A DNA stretch of 38,025 nt from Streptosporangiales bacterium (GCA_009380095.1 WHSL01000032.1:1-38025), one strand, 5' to 3'; shown: positions 17,209-25,190, numbered from the stretch's first letter. Notes: generated from the sequence alone by a model not told the origin. Numbers and translations: made by a program.

Positions 17209-18177
17209 ATGTTCGCCGTTAGCGCAGTGAGAATCGATGCCGACAATCCGCTGAACGGGCTGGAGGTGGGCGAGCGCCCGGACCCTGCGGCCCCCGACGG
17301 CTGGACCACGATCACGGTCAAGGCGGCCGCCCTCAACCATCACGACCTGTGGAGCCTGCGCGGCGTCGGCCTCCCGGCCGAGCGGCTGCCGATGATCCTC
17401 GGCTGCGACGCCGCGGGCGTCGACGAGCAGGGCAACGAGGTGATCGTGCACTCGGTCATCGGCGACAAGGCGCGTGGCGGGGGTGACGAGACTCTGGACC
17501 CGAAGCGCACCCTGCTGTCCGAGAAGTACGACGGCACGTTCGCCGAGCGGGTCGCCGTACCGGCCGCGAACCTGGTGCCGAAGCCGGCCGAGCTGTCGTT
17601 CGAGGAGGCGGCCTGCCTGCCGACGGCGTGGCTGACCGCGTACAGCATGCTGTTCGGCAAGGCGGCGCTGCTGCCGGGCAGCACGATCCTGGTACAGGGT
17701 GCGGGCGGTGGCGTGGCCACGGCCCTGATCGCGCTCGGGTCGGCGGCCGGCCACCGTGTCTGGGCCACGAGCCGGAGCGAGGACAAGCGGGCCCGCGCGG
17801 TGGAGCTGGGCGCCGACCAGGCGTTCGAGACCGGCGCACGTCTGCCCGAGCGGGTGGACGCGGTGATGGAGTCCGTGGGTGAGGCGACGTGGGCGCACTC
17901 GCTGAAGTCGCTCCGCCCCGGGGGCAAGGTCGTGATCTGCGGCGCCACCAGCGGCCCGGCCCCGTCCGCGGATCTGAACCGGGTCTTCTTCACCCAGCTC
18001 CAGGTCATCGGCTCCACCATGGGCAACCGCGAGCAACTCGCCAAGCTGGCGAGCTTCCTCGTGCAGACCGGCGTACGGCCCCACGTGGACCGGGCCCTGC
18101 CCCTCGCCGACGCCCGCGACGGCTTCGCCGCCATGGACTCCGGCGACCTCTTCGGCAAGATCGTCTTCAACCCCTGA
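17209..18177 (+). CDS. Zinc-type medium-chain dehydrogenase/reductase (quinone-oxidoreductase-like)
   Basis: 322 residues from the ATG at 17209; the frame stays open far upstream, but that part overlaps the acyltransferase gene and is not real. The GroES-like half contains VKAAALNHHDLWSLRG and LGCDAAGVDEQGNEV; the Rossmann half contains LVQGAGGGVATALIALG, the NAD(P)-binding glycine motif, and ATSRSEDKRARAVELGADQAF. The set of catalytic zinc ligands of alcohol dehydrogenases is not complete, so a zinc-independent enoyl or quinone reductase role is more likely. It starts just after a terminator with its own promoter and converges on the malic enzyme gene. Confidence 0.88.
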   Translation: MFAVSAVRIDADNPLNGLEVGERPDPAAPDGWTTITVKAAALNHHDLWSLRGVGLPAERLPMILGCDAAGVDEQGNEVIVHSVIGDKARGGGDETLDPKRTLLSEKYDGTFAERVAVPAANLVPKPAELSFEEAACLPTAWLTAYSMLFGKAALLPGSTILVQGAGGGVATALIALGSAAGHRVWATSRSEDKRARAVELGADQAFETGARLPERVDAVMESVGEATWAHSLKSLRPGGKVVICGATSGPAPSADLNRVFFTQLQVIGSTMGNREQLAKLASFLVQTGVRPHVDRALPLADARDGFAAMDSGDLFGKIVFNP

Positions 18178-18186
18178 CAACCGCCC

Positions 18187-18216
18187 GCTCCCCCGCCAGG
18201 AACCCGGCGGGGGAGC
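18187..18216. terminator. Hairpin between convergent MDR and malic enzyme genes
   Basis: GCTCCCCCGCC (18187-18197) pairs perfectly with GGCGGGGGAGC (18206-18216) around an eight-base loop, nine bases past the MDR stop. Imperfect direct repeats of GGGGAGCAGG continue to about 18243. Confidence 0.75.
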
Positions 18217-18260
18217 AGGTTGGGGAGCAGGCTGGGGAGTGCGCTGAGGAACCGGGAGCC

Positions 18261-18294
18261 GGTCAGGCGCCTGACCCGGGAGCGGGTCAGGCGC
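18261..18294. terminator. Overlapping palindromes at the 3' end of the malic enzyme gene
   Basis: GGTCAGGCGCCTGACC (18261-18276) is a perfect 16-base palindrome, and GCGCCTGACCC (18267-18277) also pairs perfectly with GGGTCAGGCGC (18284-18294). The two structures share bases and exclude each other. The second contains the stop codon of the malic enzyme gene, so its terminator begins inside the coding sequence. Confidence 0.6.
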
Positions 18295-19474
18295 GGGCGA
18301 TGCCTTCGGCGCGGGCCTGGGCGGCGACGGCGGACGCCACCGCGGTGGCCACCCGCTCGTCGAACGGCCCCGGGATGATGTAGTCGGCCGCCAGCTTGTC
18401 GCCCACCAGGTCGGCGAGCGCCTCGGCGGCGGCGAGCTTCATGCCCTCGGTGATGTCACTGACCCGTACGTCCAGAGCGCCCCGGAACACACCGGGGAAC
18501 GCCAGCACGTTGTTGATCTGGTTCGGGAAGTCGCTCCGCCCGGTGGCCACGACCGCGGCGTGCCGGTGCGCGACGTCCGGGTGGATCTCCGGGTCGGGGT
18601 TGGCCATGGCGAAGATGATCGCGCCCTCGGCCATGGTCGCCACGACCTCCTCCGGCACCTGCCCTGCGGACAGGCCGATGAAGACGTCGGCGCCGTCGAT
18701 CGCGTTCGCGATCGGGCCGGTGATGTCGGCCTTGTTGGTGATGCCCGCGAGCTCGGTCTTAACGGGCGTGAGGTCCGTACGGCCCGCATGCACGAGGCCG
18801 CGGCTGTCCGCGACCGCGACGTCACCGACCCCGGCCGCGAGCAGCATCTTGGTGACGGCCACGCCGGAGGCGCCCGCACCGGAGATCACGACACGCAGGT
18901 CGCCGAGCTTCTTACCCGCCACCTTCGCCGCGTTGCGCAGCGCGGCGACCGTGACGATCGCGGTGCCGTGCTGGTCGTCGTGGAAGACCGGGATGTCCAG
19001 CCGCTCGCGCAGCGCCGCCTCGATGGCGAAGCACCGCGGCGCGCTGATGTCCTCGAGGTTGATGCCGCCGAACGAGGGGGCGAGCCGCTCGACGGTCTCC
19101 ACGATGGCGTCCACGTCGCGGCAGTCCAGCGCGATCGGCACGGACTCCACACCCGCGAACTCCTTGAAGAGCAGGGACTTGCCCTCCATCACGGGCAGCG
19201 CGGCCTGCGGCCCGATGTCCCCGAGCCCGAGCACGGCGCTGCCGTCGGTGACGACCGCCACGACGGAAGGCTTCCAGGTGTAGGTGTTGACGAGCTCCGG
19301 ATTCTCCGCGATCGCCGTGCACACACGCGCCACACCAGGCGTGTAGGCGAGCGATAGATCCGCCGCATCACGGACCTGGACGGTGGACCGAACCTCCAGC
19401 TTGCCGCCTCGGTGCAACACGAAGGCCGGATCGGCGTCGAGTTGATCGGTGGAAACGATGGCTTCTGCAGCCAC
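18287..19474 (-). CDS. NAD(P)-dependent malic enzyme (oxaloacetate-decarboxylating)
   Basis: 395 residues, the size of the short bacterial malic enzymes. LAYTPGVARVC, TDGSAVLGLGDIGP, then GGINLEDISAPRCF and FHDDQHGTAIV give the malate- and metal-binding residues; VISGAGASGVAVTKMLL is the nucleotide-binding glycine motif, and ANPDPEIHPD and FPNQINNVLAFPGVFRGAL are strongly conserved. It converts malate to pyruvate and CO2 with reduction of NAD(P), linking the TCA cycle to pyruvate. It lacks the C-terminal phosphotransacetylase-like domain of long MaeB forms. The start is GTG at 19474 (MAAEAIVST); upstream is the repeat-bearing region. It converges on the MDR gene with two hairpin structures between. 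Confidence 0.93.
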   Translation of the reverse strand: MAAEAIVSTDQLDADPAFVLHRGGKLEVRSTVQVRDAADLSLAYTPGVARVCTAIAENPELVNTYTWKPSVVAVVTDGSAVLGLGDIGPQAALPVMEGKSLLFKEFAGVESVPIALDCRDVDAIVETVERLAPSFGGINLEDISAPRCFAIEAALRERLDIPVFHDDQHGTAIVTVAALRNAAKVAGKKLGDLRVVISGAGASGVAVTKMLLAAGVGDVAVADSRGLVHAGRTDLTPVKTELAGITNKADITGPIANAIDGADVFIGLSAGQVPEEVVATMAEGAIIFAMANPDPEIHPDVAHRHAAVVATGRSDFPNQINNVLAFPGVFRGALDVRVSDITEGMKLAAAEALADLVGDKLAADYIIPGPFDERVATAVASAVAAQARAEGIARA

Positions 19475-19564
19475 AGCGACCCCAAAAGGTAGTCAGACGG
19501 AAGGGCGAGAGAACGAAACGAACGACCGCACTCCGAGATCACCGGAACGCTCAAGTCCGCCGCA

Positions 19565-19657
19565 GGGCGCGCAGCGCCCGAGGACCCGGGGGGTCCGGGG
19601 GTTCCCCCCGGGGCGAACACTGCGGGCGCCGGGGAAGTCGACCGCAGGTCGACGACC
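19565..19657 (+). repeat. GC-rich intergenic repeat, copy B
   Basis: Runs from GGGCGCGCAGCGCCCGAGGA through a G-run core and CGAACACTGCGGG to GGGGAAGTCGACCGCAGGTCGACGACC. It is the most complete copy and its order of blocks matches copy A. It lies directly before copy C. Confidence 0.6.
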
Positions 19658-19738
19658 GCGCGGAGCCGCCACGGGGTCCGGGGGGTTCCCCCCCGGCAAT
19701 ATCGCGGGCCCATGGAAGTCGGCCGAAGGTCGACGACC
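19658..19738 (+). repeat. GC-rich intergenic repeat, copy C
   Basis: Follows copy B without a gap. A degenerate opening (GCGCGGAGCCGCC) precedes the core CCGGGGGGTTCCCCCCCGGC, then AATATCGCGGG and GGAAGTCGGCCGAAGGTCGACGACC. The last block is nearly the same as in copy B. Confidence 0.6.
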
Positions 19739-19766
19739 ATAGGGCCCCGCCTCGTTATTCGATTTT

Positions 19767-19849
19767 GTCACAGCGGTGACCCGGGTCTGGCCTCGGGTAA
19801 GCCAGGATGTGACCCTACCTGCCGAGACTCCGTCGGGGGCGCATAGTCT
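19767..19849 (+). promoter_or_regulatory. Putative operator and -10 box of the amino acid importer operon
   Basis: GTCAC-AGCG-GTGAC (19767-19780) is a perfect 5-bp-arm inverted repeat in an AT-richer patch. A TAGTCT box at 19844-19849 could be the -10 element, giving a short leader before the GTG at 19883; the -35 box is weak. Which regulator might bind the palindrome is not known. Confidence 0.4.
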
Positions 19850-19882
19850 TGCGGCAACGCATCTGACCTGGGGAGGAACCTC

Positions 19883-20800
19883 GTGGCCCTTCGTAGTCCG
19901 CGCCACCGCGCCGGTGTTCTCGGAGCGGTGGCGGTCGCCGCTGCCCTCGGGCTGTCCGCCTGCGGCGGCGGCACCGACACGGCGGGCGGCGGCGAGAGCA
20001 AGGCGCCGGCCGTCAGCGCGGACCAGGCCATCGCCGCCAAGGTCCCGCAGAACATCAAGGCCGACGGCAAGCTGATCGTCGGCAGCGACGGTTCCTACCC
20101 GCCCAACGAGAACATCGCCGCCGACGGCGTCTCGTTCGAGGGCTGGGACGTGGAGCTCGCCACGGCCGTCGCCGCGAAGATGGGGCTGAAGGCCGAGTTC
20201 CAGAACGCGGGCTTCGACACCATCATCCCGGGCGTGCAGTCGGGCAAGTACGAGATGGGCGTCTCCTCCTTCACGGACAACGCGGAGCGGGAGAAGGTCG
20301 TCGACTTCGTCACGTACTACTCGGCGGGCACCTCCTGGGCCGCCCAGAAGGGCAACCCCAAGCAGGTCGACCCGAACAACGCCTGCGGTAAGAACATTGG
20401 CGTGCAGCAGGGCACCGTGCAGCACACGGACGACCTGCCCACGCGCTCCGAGGCCTGCACGAAGGCCGGCAAGCCGAAGATCAACATGATCCCGCGGAAG
20501 AACCAGACCGAGGTCAACGCGGACATCGTGGCCGGCAAGGTCGACGCCATGGCGGCGGACTCCCCGATCGTCGGGTACGCGATCAAGCAGACCAGCGGCC
20601 AGCTGCAGATGCTCGGCCAGGTGTACGACGCCGCGCCGTACGGCTACGCCATCGGCAAGGAGTCGGGCACGATGAAGGACGCCGTGCTGGACGCCGTGAA
20701 GGCGCTGATGGCGGATGGTACGTACAAGAAGATTCTCGACAAGTGGGGGGTCGCCGACGGTGCCATCACCGACCCGGTGATCAACGGCGCGCAAGACTGA
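19883..20800 (+). CDS. Polar amino acid ABC importer, substrate-binding lipoprotein
   Basis: 305 residues. A lipoprotein signal peptide (arginine-rich start, hydrophobic core, LSAC lipobox, Cys about 27) anchors it outside the membrane. The mature protein is a family 3 solute-binding protein: LIVGSDGSYPPNEN, FEGWDVELATAVAAKMGL and GFDTIIPGVQSGKYEMGVS form lobe 1, and KILDKWGV is the usual C-terminal helix. Family 3 proteins bind polar or acidic amino acids; glutamate, glutamine or another amino acid cannot be separated by eye. The GTG start has GGGGAGG upstream. The permease starts five bases after the stop and the ATPase follows, giving a complete importer operon. Confidence 0.9.
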   Translation: MALRSPRHRAGVLGAVAVAAALGLSACGGGTDTAGGGESKAPAVSADQAIAAKVPQNIKADGKLIVGSDGSYPPNENIAADGVSFEGWDVELATAVAAKMGLKAEFQNAGFDTIIPGVQSGKYEMGVSSFTDNAEREKVVDFVTYYSAGTSWAAQKGNPKQVDPNNACGKNIGVQQGTVQHTDDLPTRSEACTKAGKPKINMIPRKNQTEVNADIVAGKVDAMAADSPIVGYAIKQTSGQLQMLGQVYDAAPYGYAIGKESGTMKDAVLDAVKALMADGTYKKILDKWGVADGAITDPVINGAQD

Positions 20801-20805
20801 CCCCC

Positions 20806-21693
20806 ATGACCACTTCGACTCAGCCGAGGGGACGGCCGGAGGCAATCCGCGCCGTCCCCGTACGGCATCCGGGCCGGTGGCTGGCCGCGGCTGTGATCGC
20901 CGTGCTGGTGGCGATGGCCGTCAACACGCTGGTCTATAACCCCCGGTTCAACTGGCCCGAGCAGTTCCAATACCTGTTCGCCCCGCCCGTGCTGACCGCC
21001 GTGGTGAACACCATCTGGCTGACCGCGGCGGCGATGGTGGGCGGCACCGTGTTCGGCGTGGTGCTGGCGCTGATGCGCATGTCGCCCAACCCGATCCTGC
21101 GCGCCGCGTCGTGGTTCTACCTGTGGGTGTTCCGCGGCACCCCGCTCTACACCCAGCTGCTGATCTGGGGCGCGATCGGGGCGCTGTTCCCCACAGTGAG
21201 CCTCGGCATTCCGTTCGGCCCGGAGTTCGTGACCTGGCAGACCCAGGCGCTGATCAGCGCGGCCATCGCGGCGAGCGTCGGGCTGATCCTGAACGAGGCC
21301 GCGTACATGGCGGAGATCGTCCGGGCCGGCATCCTGTCGGTGGACCGCGGCCAGCACGAGGCCTCCGGCGCGCTCGGCATGACCCGCATGCAGACGATGC
21401 GGCGGATCGTACTGCCCCAGGCGATGCGGGTGATCATCCCGCCCACGGGCAACGAGACGATCGCCATGCTGAAGAACACGTCGCTGGTCGCGGCGATCCC
21501 GTTCTACGAGCTCACGTTCGCCGCGCAGAACATCTACGCGCGCACGTACCAGGTCATCCCGATGTTGATCATGGCGGTTCTGTGGTACCTCGCCCTGTCG
21601 TCCATTTTGATGATCGGCCAGTATTACCTGGAGCGGCACTACGGACGCAGCGAACGGACGCCGACTGTCGCACGGGACCAGGCGGGAGAGTGA
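20806..21693 (+). CDS. Polar amino acid ABC importer, permease
   Basis: 295 residues from the ATG at 20806. It has about five or six membrane helices: [20 protein letters not shown] near the start, then [21 protein letters not shown]. The His/Glu/Gln/Arg/opine permease signature and the EAA loop ([20 protein letters not shown]) contact the ATPase. A single permease gene follows the binding protein, so it probably works as a homodimer with the ATPase encoded next. The basic N-terminal tail (about 30 residues) is cytoplasmic. The ATPase gene starts four bases after the stop. Confidence 0.9.
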   Translation: MTTSTQPRGRPEAIRAVPVRHPGRWLAAAVIAVLVAMAVNTLVYNPRFNWPEQFQYLFAPPVLTAVVNTIWLTAAAMVGGTVFGVVLALMRMSPNPILRAASWFYLWVFRGTPLYTQLLIWGAIGALFPTVSLGIPFGPEFVTWQTQALISAAIAASVGLILNEAAYMAEIVRAGILSVDRGQHEASGALGMTRMQTMRRIVLPQAMRVIIPPTGNETIAMLKNTSLVAAIPFYELTFAAQNIYARTYQVIPMLIMAVLWYLALSSILMIGQYYLERHYGRSERTPTVARDQAGE

Positions 21694-21697
21694 CCGG

Positions 21698-22462
21698 ATG
21701 AGCGACTTCATGGTCAAGGCCGAGCAGGTGCACAAGAGCTTCGGCCGGCTGGAGGTGCTCAAGGGCATCGACCTGCAGGTCTCGCCGAGCGAGGTGATGT
21801 GCGTGGTCGGGCCGTCCGGGTCCGGCAAGTCCACGTTCCTGCGCTGCATCAACCACCTGGAGAAGATCGACGCCGGGCGGCTGTACGTGGACGGCGAGCT
21901 CGTCGGGTACCGGCAGCGCGGCGACAAGCTGCACGAGCTGCACGAGAAGGAGGTGGCCGCGCAGCGCCGCGAGATCGGCATGGTGTTCCAGCGGTTCAAC
22001 CTCTTCCCGCACATGACCGCGGTCGAGAACATCATGGAGGCGCCGGTCCAGGTCCGGCGCGAGTCGAAGGCCGAGGTACGGCAGCGCGCCGGGGAGCTGC
22101 TCGACCGGGTGGGGCTCGCCGACAAGGCGACCGCGTACCCGGGTCAGCTCTCCGGCGGCCAGCAGCAGCGGGTGGCGATCGCCCGCGCGCTGGCCATGCG
22201 GCCGAAGCTGATGCTCTTCGACGAGCCCACCTCCGCGCTCGACCCGGAGCTGGTCGGCGAGGTGCTCGAGGTCATGAAGCAGCTCGCGCGGGACGGCATG
22301 ACGATGATCGTGGTCACGCACGAGATGGGCTTCGCCCGTGAGGTCGGCGACAGCCTCGTGTTCATGGACGACGGCATCGTGGTGGAGTCCGGCAACCCGC
22401 GCGAGGTGCTCGCGGACCCCAAGCACGACCGGACCAAGGCGTTCCTCTCCAAGGTGCTCTGA
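21698..22462 (+). CDS. Polar amino acid ABC importer, ATPase (GlnQ-like)
   Basis: 254 residues with all ABC ATPase motifs: Walker [11 protein letters not shown]-loop [12 protein letters not shown], signature LSGGQQQR, Walker [13 protein letters not shown] and switch histidine VVTHEMGF. The length and [18 protein letters not shown] are typical of GlnQ/HisP-type subunits. It drives uptake with the preceding permease and lipoprotein. The segment after Walker A ([20 protein letters not shown]) is slightly longer than in GlnQ, as in HisP-like members. Confidence 0.93.
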   Translation: MSDFMVKAEQVHKSFGRLEVLKGIDLQVSPSEVMCVVGPSGSGKSTFLRCINHLEKIDAGRLYVDGELVGYRQRGDKLHELHEKEVAAQRREIGMVFQRFNLFPHMTAVENIMEAPVQVRRESKAEVRQRAGELLDRVGLADKATAYPGQLSGGQQQRVAIARALAMRPKLMLFDEPTSALDPELVGEVLEVMKQLARDGMTMIVVTHEMGFAREVGDSLVFMDDGIVVESGNPREVLADPKHDRTKAFLSKVL

Positions 22463-22540
22463 CTCCGGCCGTGTAACGCCCGGACGCGTTCCGCGCCCAT
22501 TACGCTGGGGCCGGCACTCCCGCGCGGAAGGAGGACGCGG

Positions 22541-23104
22541 ATGGATCTGGCGTCCTACGCCGAGCTCGCCGTACGGCTGGTCAACACCCTCGACCCGGGC
22601 CGTCCGGCCGACGACCGGCTGACGGACCTGGCGGCGCTGCGGGAGCTGCTGCACGACAGGCCGCACATGGGCGACATCGCCACCCGGCAGGACCTGGACG
22701 GCCTGCGGCTGCTCCGTGAGGAGCTGCGGGAGATCTTCCTGCGGGCCGCCCGCGGCGACGCCGAGGGGACCGTGGCGCTGCTCAACGCGCTGCTGGTCAG
22801 GTATCCGGTGCAGCCGCAGATCACCGGGCACGACGGCAAGCCGTGGCACCTGCACCTGACGGAGAGCGGCACGGTCGCGGACAAGTACGCCGCCGGCTGC
22901 GTGATGGGGCTCGCGGTGCTGGTCACCGAGCTCGGCGTGGACCGGCTCGGGCTCTGCCAGGCCACGCCGTGCGGGCTCGTGTACCTGGACACGTCGAGCA
23001 ACCGGTCCCGCCGGTACTGCTCGGAGCGGTGCGCCAGCCGCGCCAACGTGGCCGCCTACCGGGCGCGCCGCCGGGAGACCGTGCTGGGCGGCAACGGGCG
23101 GTAG
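22541..23104 (+). CDS. CGNR zinc-finger protein (ABATE-type stress-activated regulator family)
   Basis: 187 residues. The N-terminal ABATE-like part begins [20 protein letters not shown]. The C-terminal zinc finger holds four cysteines in CQATPC and YCSERCASR. The family name motif CGNR is CASR here, which still keeps the cysteine. Such proteins are putative transcription regulators, often near transport or resistance genes. The start ATG follows GGAAGGAGG. The last 49 bases overlap the convergent 3' end of sodX, so the two transcripts are antisense there. Confidence 0.85.
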   Translation: MDLASYAELAVRLVNTLDPGRPADDRLTDLAALRELLHDRPHMGDIATRQDLDGLRLLREELREIFLRAARGDAEGTVALLNALLVRYPVQPQITGHDGKPWHLHLTESGTVADKYAAGCVMGLAVLVTELGVDRLGLCQATPCGLVYLDTSSNRSRRYCSERCASRANVAAYRARRRETVLGGNGR

Positions 23105-23454
23105 CGCAGCAGCACCCGCCCGACGATCAGCTCATCCGGTACGGGGCCGAACGTCCAGCTGTCGTGGCTCGCCGCCGGGTTGTCGCCCTCCAGCCACCAG
23201 CCCTCCGGATCGCGGTGCGTGATGCGCTTGACCAGCCGCAACTCGCGCCGGTCCGGACGGTGCGCGACGACCACGTCCCCCGGCCTGACGCGCCCGCCCA
23301 CCCGTACGAGCAGCCAGTCGCCCGGGGACAGCGTGGGCAGCATCGAATCTCCCGCGACCTTTTCCGTGGTCAGCCAGCCCACTTGTGCGCCGCTCCGTTT
23401 CCCCGCCGCCCCGGCGGTCACAAGGAGAGGAGTAGTGTCTCCTGTCGGGACCAT
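23056..23454 (-). CDS. sodX: Nickel-type superoxide dismutase maturation protease (S26 signal-peptidase family)
   Basis: A small S26 serine protease. VAGDSMLPTLSPGDWLLVRV carries the nucleophile serine, and LRLVKRITH carries the general-base lysine; EGDNPAASHDSWTFGPV is the conserved second box. It lacks an obvious membrane anchor. By family knowledge SodX removes the SodN propeptide so that the His1 nickel hook forms, and sodN is divergent next door. I give the longest frame (ATG at 23454, 132 residues), but the first 24 residues resemble no family part and cover the sodN promoter, so a GTG at 23382 (108 residues) may be the real start. The 3' end overlaps the CGNR gene. Confidence 0.9.
   Translation of the reverse strand: MVPTGDTTPLLVTAGAAGKRSGAQVGWLTTEKVAGDSMLPTLSPGDWLLVRVGGRVRPGDVVVAHRPDRRELRLVKRITHRDPEGWWLEGDNPAASHDSWTFGPVPDELIVGRVLLRYRPLPPSTVSRRRAR
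23433..23438 (+). promoter_or_regulatory. Candidate -10 box for sodN
   Basis: TAGTGT precedes the sodN start by about 40 bases, leaving room for a short leader with the ribosome site GAGGAAAGGGA. No Nur-type nickel box (TTGCAA inverted repeat) was seen between the two genes. Confidence 0.3.
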
Positions 23455-23479
23455 GATCTAGCACGAGGAAAGGGAATCG

Positions 23480-23887
23480 ATGAGGCTGCTCGCTCGTCTC
23501 CTCGAGCCGAAGACCACTGTGCACGCCCACTGCGACCTGCCGTGTGGGGTGTACGACCCGGCCCAGGCCCGCATCGAGGCCGAGTCGGTCAAGGCCATCA
23601 TGGAGAAGTACCAGGGCAACGAGGACCCGGTGTTCCGCACCAGGGCCCTGATCATCAAGGAGCAGCGCGCCGAGCTGGTCAAGCACCACCTGTGGGTGCT
23701 GTGGACCGACTACTTCAAGCCGCCGCACTTCGAGAAGTACCCACAGTTGCACGAGCTCTTCAACAAGGCCACGAAGGCCGCGGGCGCGGCCGGCGGCAAG
23801 GGCTCCGTCGACCCGAAGGAGGGCGACGAGCTGCTGGGCCTGATCGACCAGATCGCAGAGATCTTCTGGGAGACCAAGAAGGCCTGA
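23480..23887 (+). CDS. sodN: Nickel superoxide dismutase
   Basis: 135 residues. The 16-residue propeptide ending TTVHA is followed by the mature N terminus HCDLPCGVYDPAQA, the nickel hook, with His1, Cys2 and Cys6 as ligands. The remaining part is the four-helix bundle that assembles as a hexamer in this family. It dismutates superoxide in the cytoplasm. The sequence after HCDLPCGVYDP agrees with streptomycete SodN, and its length is normal. The divergent sodX encodes the propeptide protease. A clear ribosome site (GAGGAAAGGGA) lies upstream. An elaborate hairpin region follows the stop. Confidence 0.96.
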   Translation: MRLLARLLEPKTTVHAHCDLPCGVYDPAQARIEAESVKAIMEKYQGNEDPVFRTRALIIKEQRAELVKHHLWVLWTDYFKPPHFEKYPQLHELFNKATKAAGAAGGKGSVDPKEGDELLGLIDQIAEIFWETKKA

Positions 23888-23899
23888 ACCGCACCACCC

Positions 23900-23976
23900 G
23901 AAGGCCCGGCCGGAGGCTCGCCTCCAGCCGGAGAAGTGTGAAGGCCCGGCGCGGAGTGAGTTCCGGCCGGGCCTTC
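23900..23976 (+). terminator. sodN terminator with duplicated left arm
   Basis: GAAGGCCCGGCCGGA (23900-23914) pairs perfectly with TCCGGCCGGGCCTTC (23962-23976). A second left arm, GAAGGCCCGGC (23940-23950), can pair with the same right arm, and GGAGGC/GCCTCC (23912-23925) forms a small inner hairpin. The arms compete, so at least two terminator shapes are possible. Confidence 0.65.
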
Positions 23977-24116
23977 GTATGTCCCCTATCGATCATGAGC
24001 CGGACATCATCTAAAGCACCGACTCGGCGGGATTACCAGGGCCAGTGAGCCACCATCGGGTTCCCCTCCGATCTCAGGACGTGCCGGCAGCCGGAGATGG
24101 CCACCGAGAAGTTTCG

Positions 24117-24141
24117 GCTACAGATCCACATGATGTGTAGC
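24117..24141 (-). terminator. Imperfect hairpin past the crotonase gene
   Basis: Arms GCTACAGATC and GATGTGTAGC pair at nine of ten positions around a five-base loop. It lies about 65 bases downstream of the crotonase stop and could be a terminator or a protein-binding dyad. Confidence 0.35.
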
Positions 24142-24206
24142 GGATTCTTCTCGGAGGGTTCGATCCTGGTCGCCTCGGAGGGCCGTTTGCCGTACGCGCC
24201 CTCGTA

Positions 24207-25040
24207 TCAGGCTTCGGACGGGGGGCGGCGGTAGGGGAAGTTTGGGGGGCGGCGTTCTAGGAAGGCGTTGATGCCTTCGGTGGATTCGCCGGTGGTGGTG
24301 GAGAGGTCGCGGTGGTGGTGGGCGCGGTCGGTGAGGGGTTCGCCGTGGGCGGCCAGGTCGACCAGTTCCTTGGACGCCTGGACGGTCAGCTGGGAGCGTT
24401 CGGCGATGGTGGTGGCCAGGGATTCGGCGCGCTTGCGGGGGTTGTCGTGGATCTCGTCGATCAGGCGCATCTCGTGTGCCCGTTCGGCGTTCACGAGGTC
24501 GGCGGTGAAGAGTAGAAGCTTGGCGGATGAGGCGCCGACGATGTCGGTGATGCGTTGGATGCTCGACGGGGGGTAGACGATGCCGAGCTTGGCGGGGGTG
24601 ATGCCGAAACGTGCGTCCGGCCCGGCGATTCGGATGTCGCAGGCCGCGGCGAGCTGACAGCCGCCGCCCACGCAGTGGCCCTCGATGAGGGCGATCGTGG
24701 GGACCGGGCAGTCGATCAGGGCTCGCTCGGCGGCGGGGCTGAGTTCGGCGCTCGAGATGGAGCCCAGTTCGGAGATGTCCGCGCCGGCGCAGAAGGTGCC
24801 GCCGGCGCCGGTGAGGATTACGGTTCGTACCTCGGGGTCGCGGACGATCGCGTCGATGACCTCGGGCACCTGGCGCCACATGGCTGCGTTCATCGCGTTC
24901 CGCTTGCGCGGGTTCGCGATCGTCACCCAGGCCGTGTGTCCGGTGACCTCGAGAGTGATCCGGCCCTGCCCGGCTGGTCCGTCCGAGTCAGGGCCGCCGG
25001 GTCCGGTGGTCGCCTCGGTGGCGTCGGTCGCGTCGGTCAT
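24207..25040 (-). CDS. Enoyl-CoA hydratase/isomerase (crotonase) family protein, atypical active site
   Basis: 277 residues. The crotonase fold is clear: ITLEVTGHTAWVTIANPRKR, MNAAMW, GAGGTFCAGADISELG (first oxyanion strand, CoA pocket) and EGHCVGGGCQLAAACDIRIA (second oxyanion glycine). However, the two glutamates that do hydration are absent: the first (GGGCE in crotonase) is Q here, and the second region reads FGITPAKLGIV. Hydration of a double bond is therefore unlikely; a decarboxylase, hydrolase or isomerase role is possible. The first 25 residues (D, T, G and P rich) are a non-conserved extension, and a later start is possible. No operon partner: the importer ATPase gene upstream is on the same strand, 150 bases away. 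Confidence 0.85.
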   Translation of the reverse strand: MTDATDATEATTGPGGPDSDGPAGQGRITLEVTGHTAWVTIANPRKRNAMNAAMWRQVPEVIDAIVRDPEVRTVILTGAGGTFCAGADISELGSISSAELSPAAERALIDCPVPTIALIEGHCVGGGCQLAAACDIRIAGPDARFGITPAKLGIVYPPSSIQRITDIVGASSAKLLLFTADLVNAERAHEMRLIDEIHDNPRKRAESLATTIAERSQLTVQASKELVDLAAHGEPLTDRAHHHRDLSTTTGESTEGINAFLERRPPNFPYRRPPSEA

Positions 25041-25190
25041 CTTGGGCGCCTCCCATGAATCCGCGGCGGCCGCCGCTCCCCATAGTGGATCCCATTGTCA
25101 CCGGCGCGCCTCGCGCAGCTTCCGGCGGCCTCGCCGCCCGGCCCCGGCCCCGTCCGGACCGCCCGGCGACGTCAGGACCGCCCGGCCCCG

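Larger units (their letters stand above)
19475..19882. other. 408-base divergent intergenic region with two repeat copies and an importer promoter
   Basis: Between the divergent malic enzyme and amino acid importer genes. It holds repeat copies B and C head to tail (19565-19738), a small palindrome GTCAC-N4-GTGAC (19767-19780), and the promoter of the importer operon. No gene is seen. Confidence 0.6.
23888..24206. other. 319-base convergent intergenic region
   Basis: Lies between the ends of sodN and the crotonase gene. It contains the sodN terminator and, further on, an imperfect hairpin GCTACAGATC-N5-GATGTGTAGC (24117-24141) with one mismatch in ten pairs, which may serve the minus-strand gene. 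The stretch is less GC-rich than its neighbours. No gene is recognised. Confidence 0.5.

Noticed and set aside
24150-24170. tRNA-like T-loop (GGGTTCGATCC)
   Set aside because: The T-arm would have only three or four good pairs and there are no D-arm, anticodon arm or acceptor stems around it.
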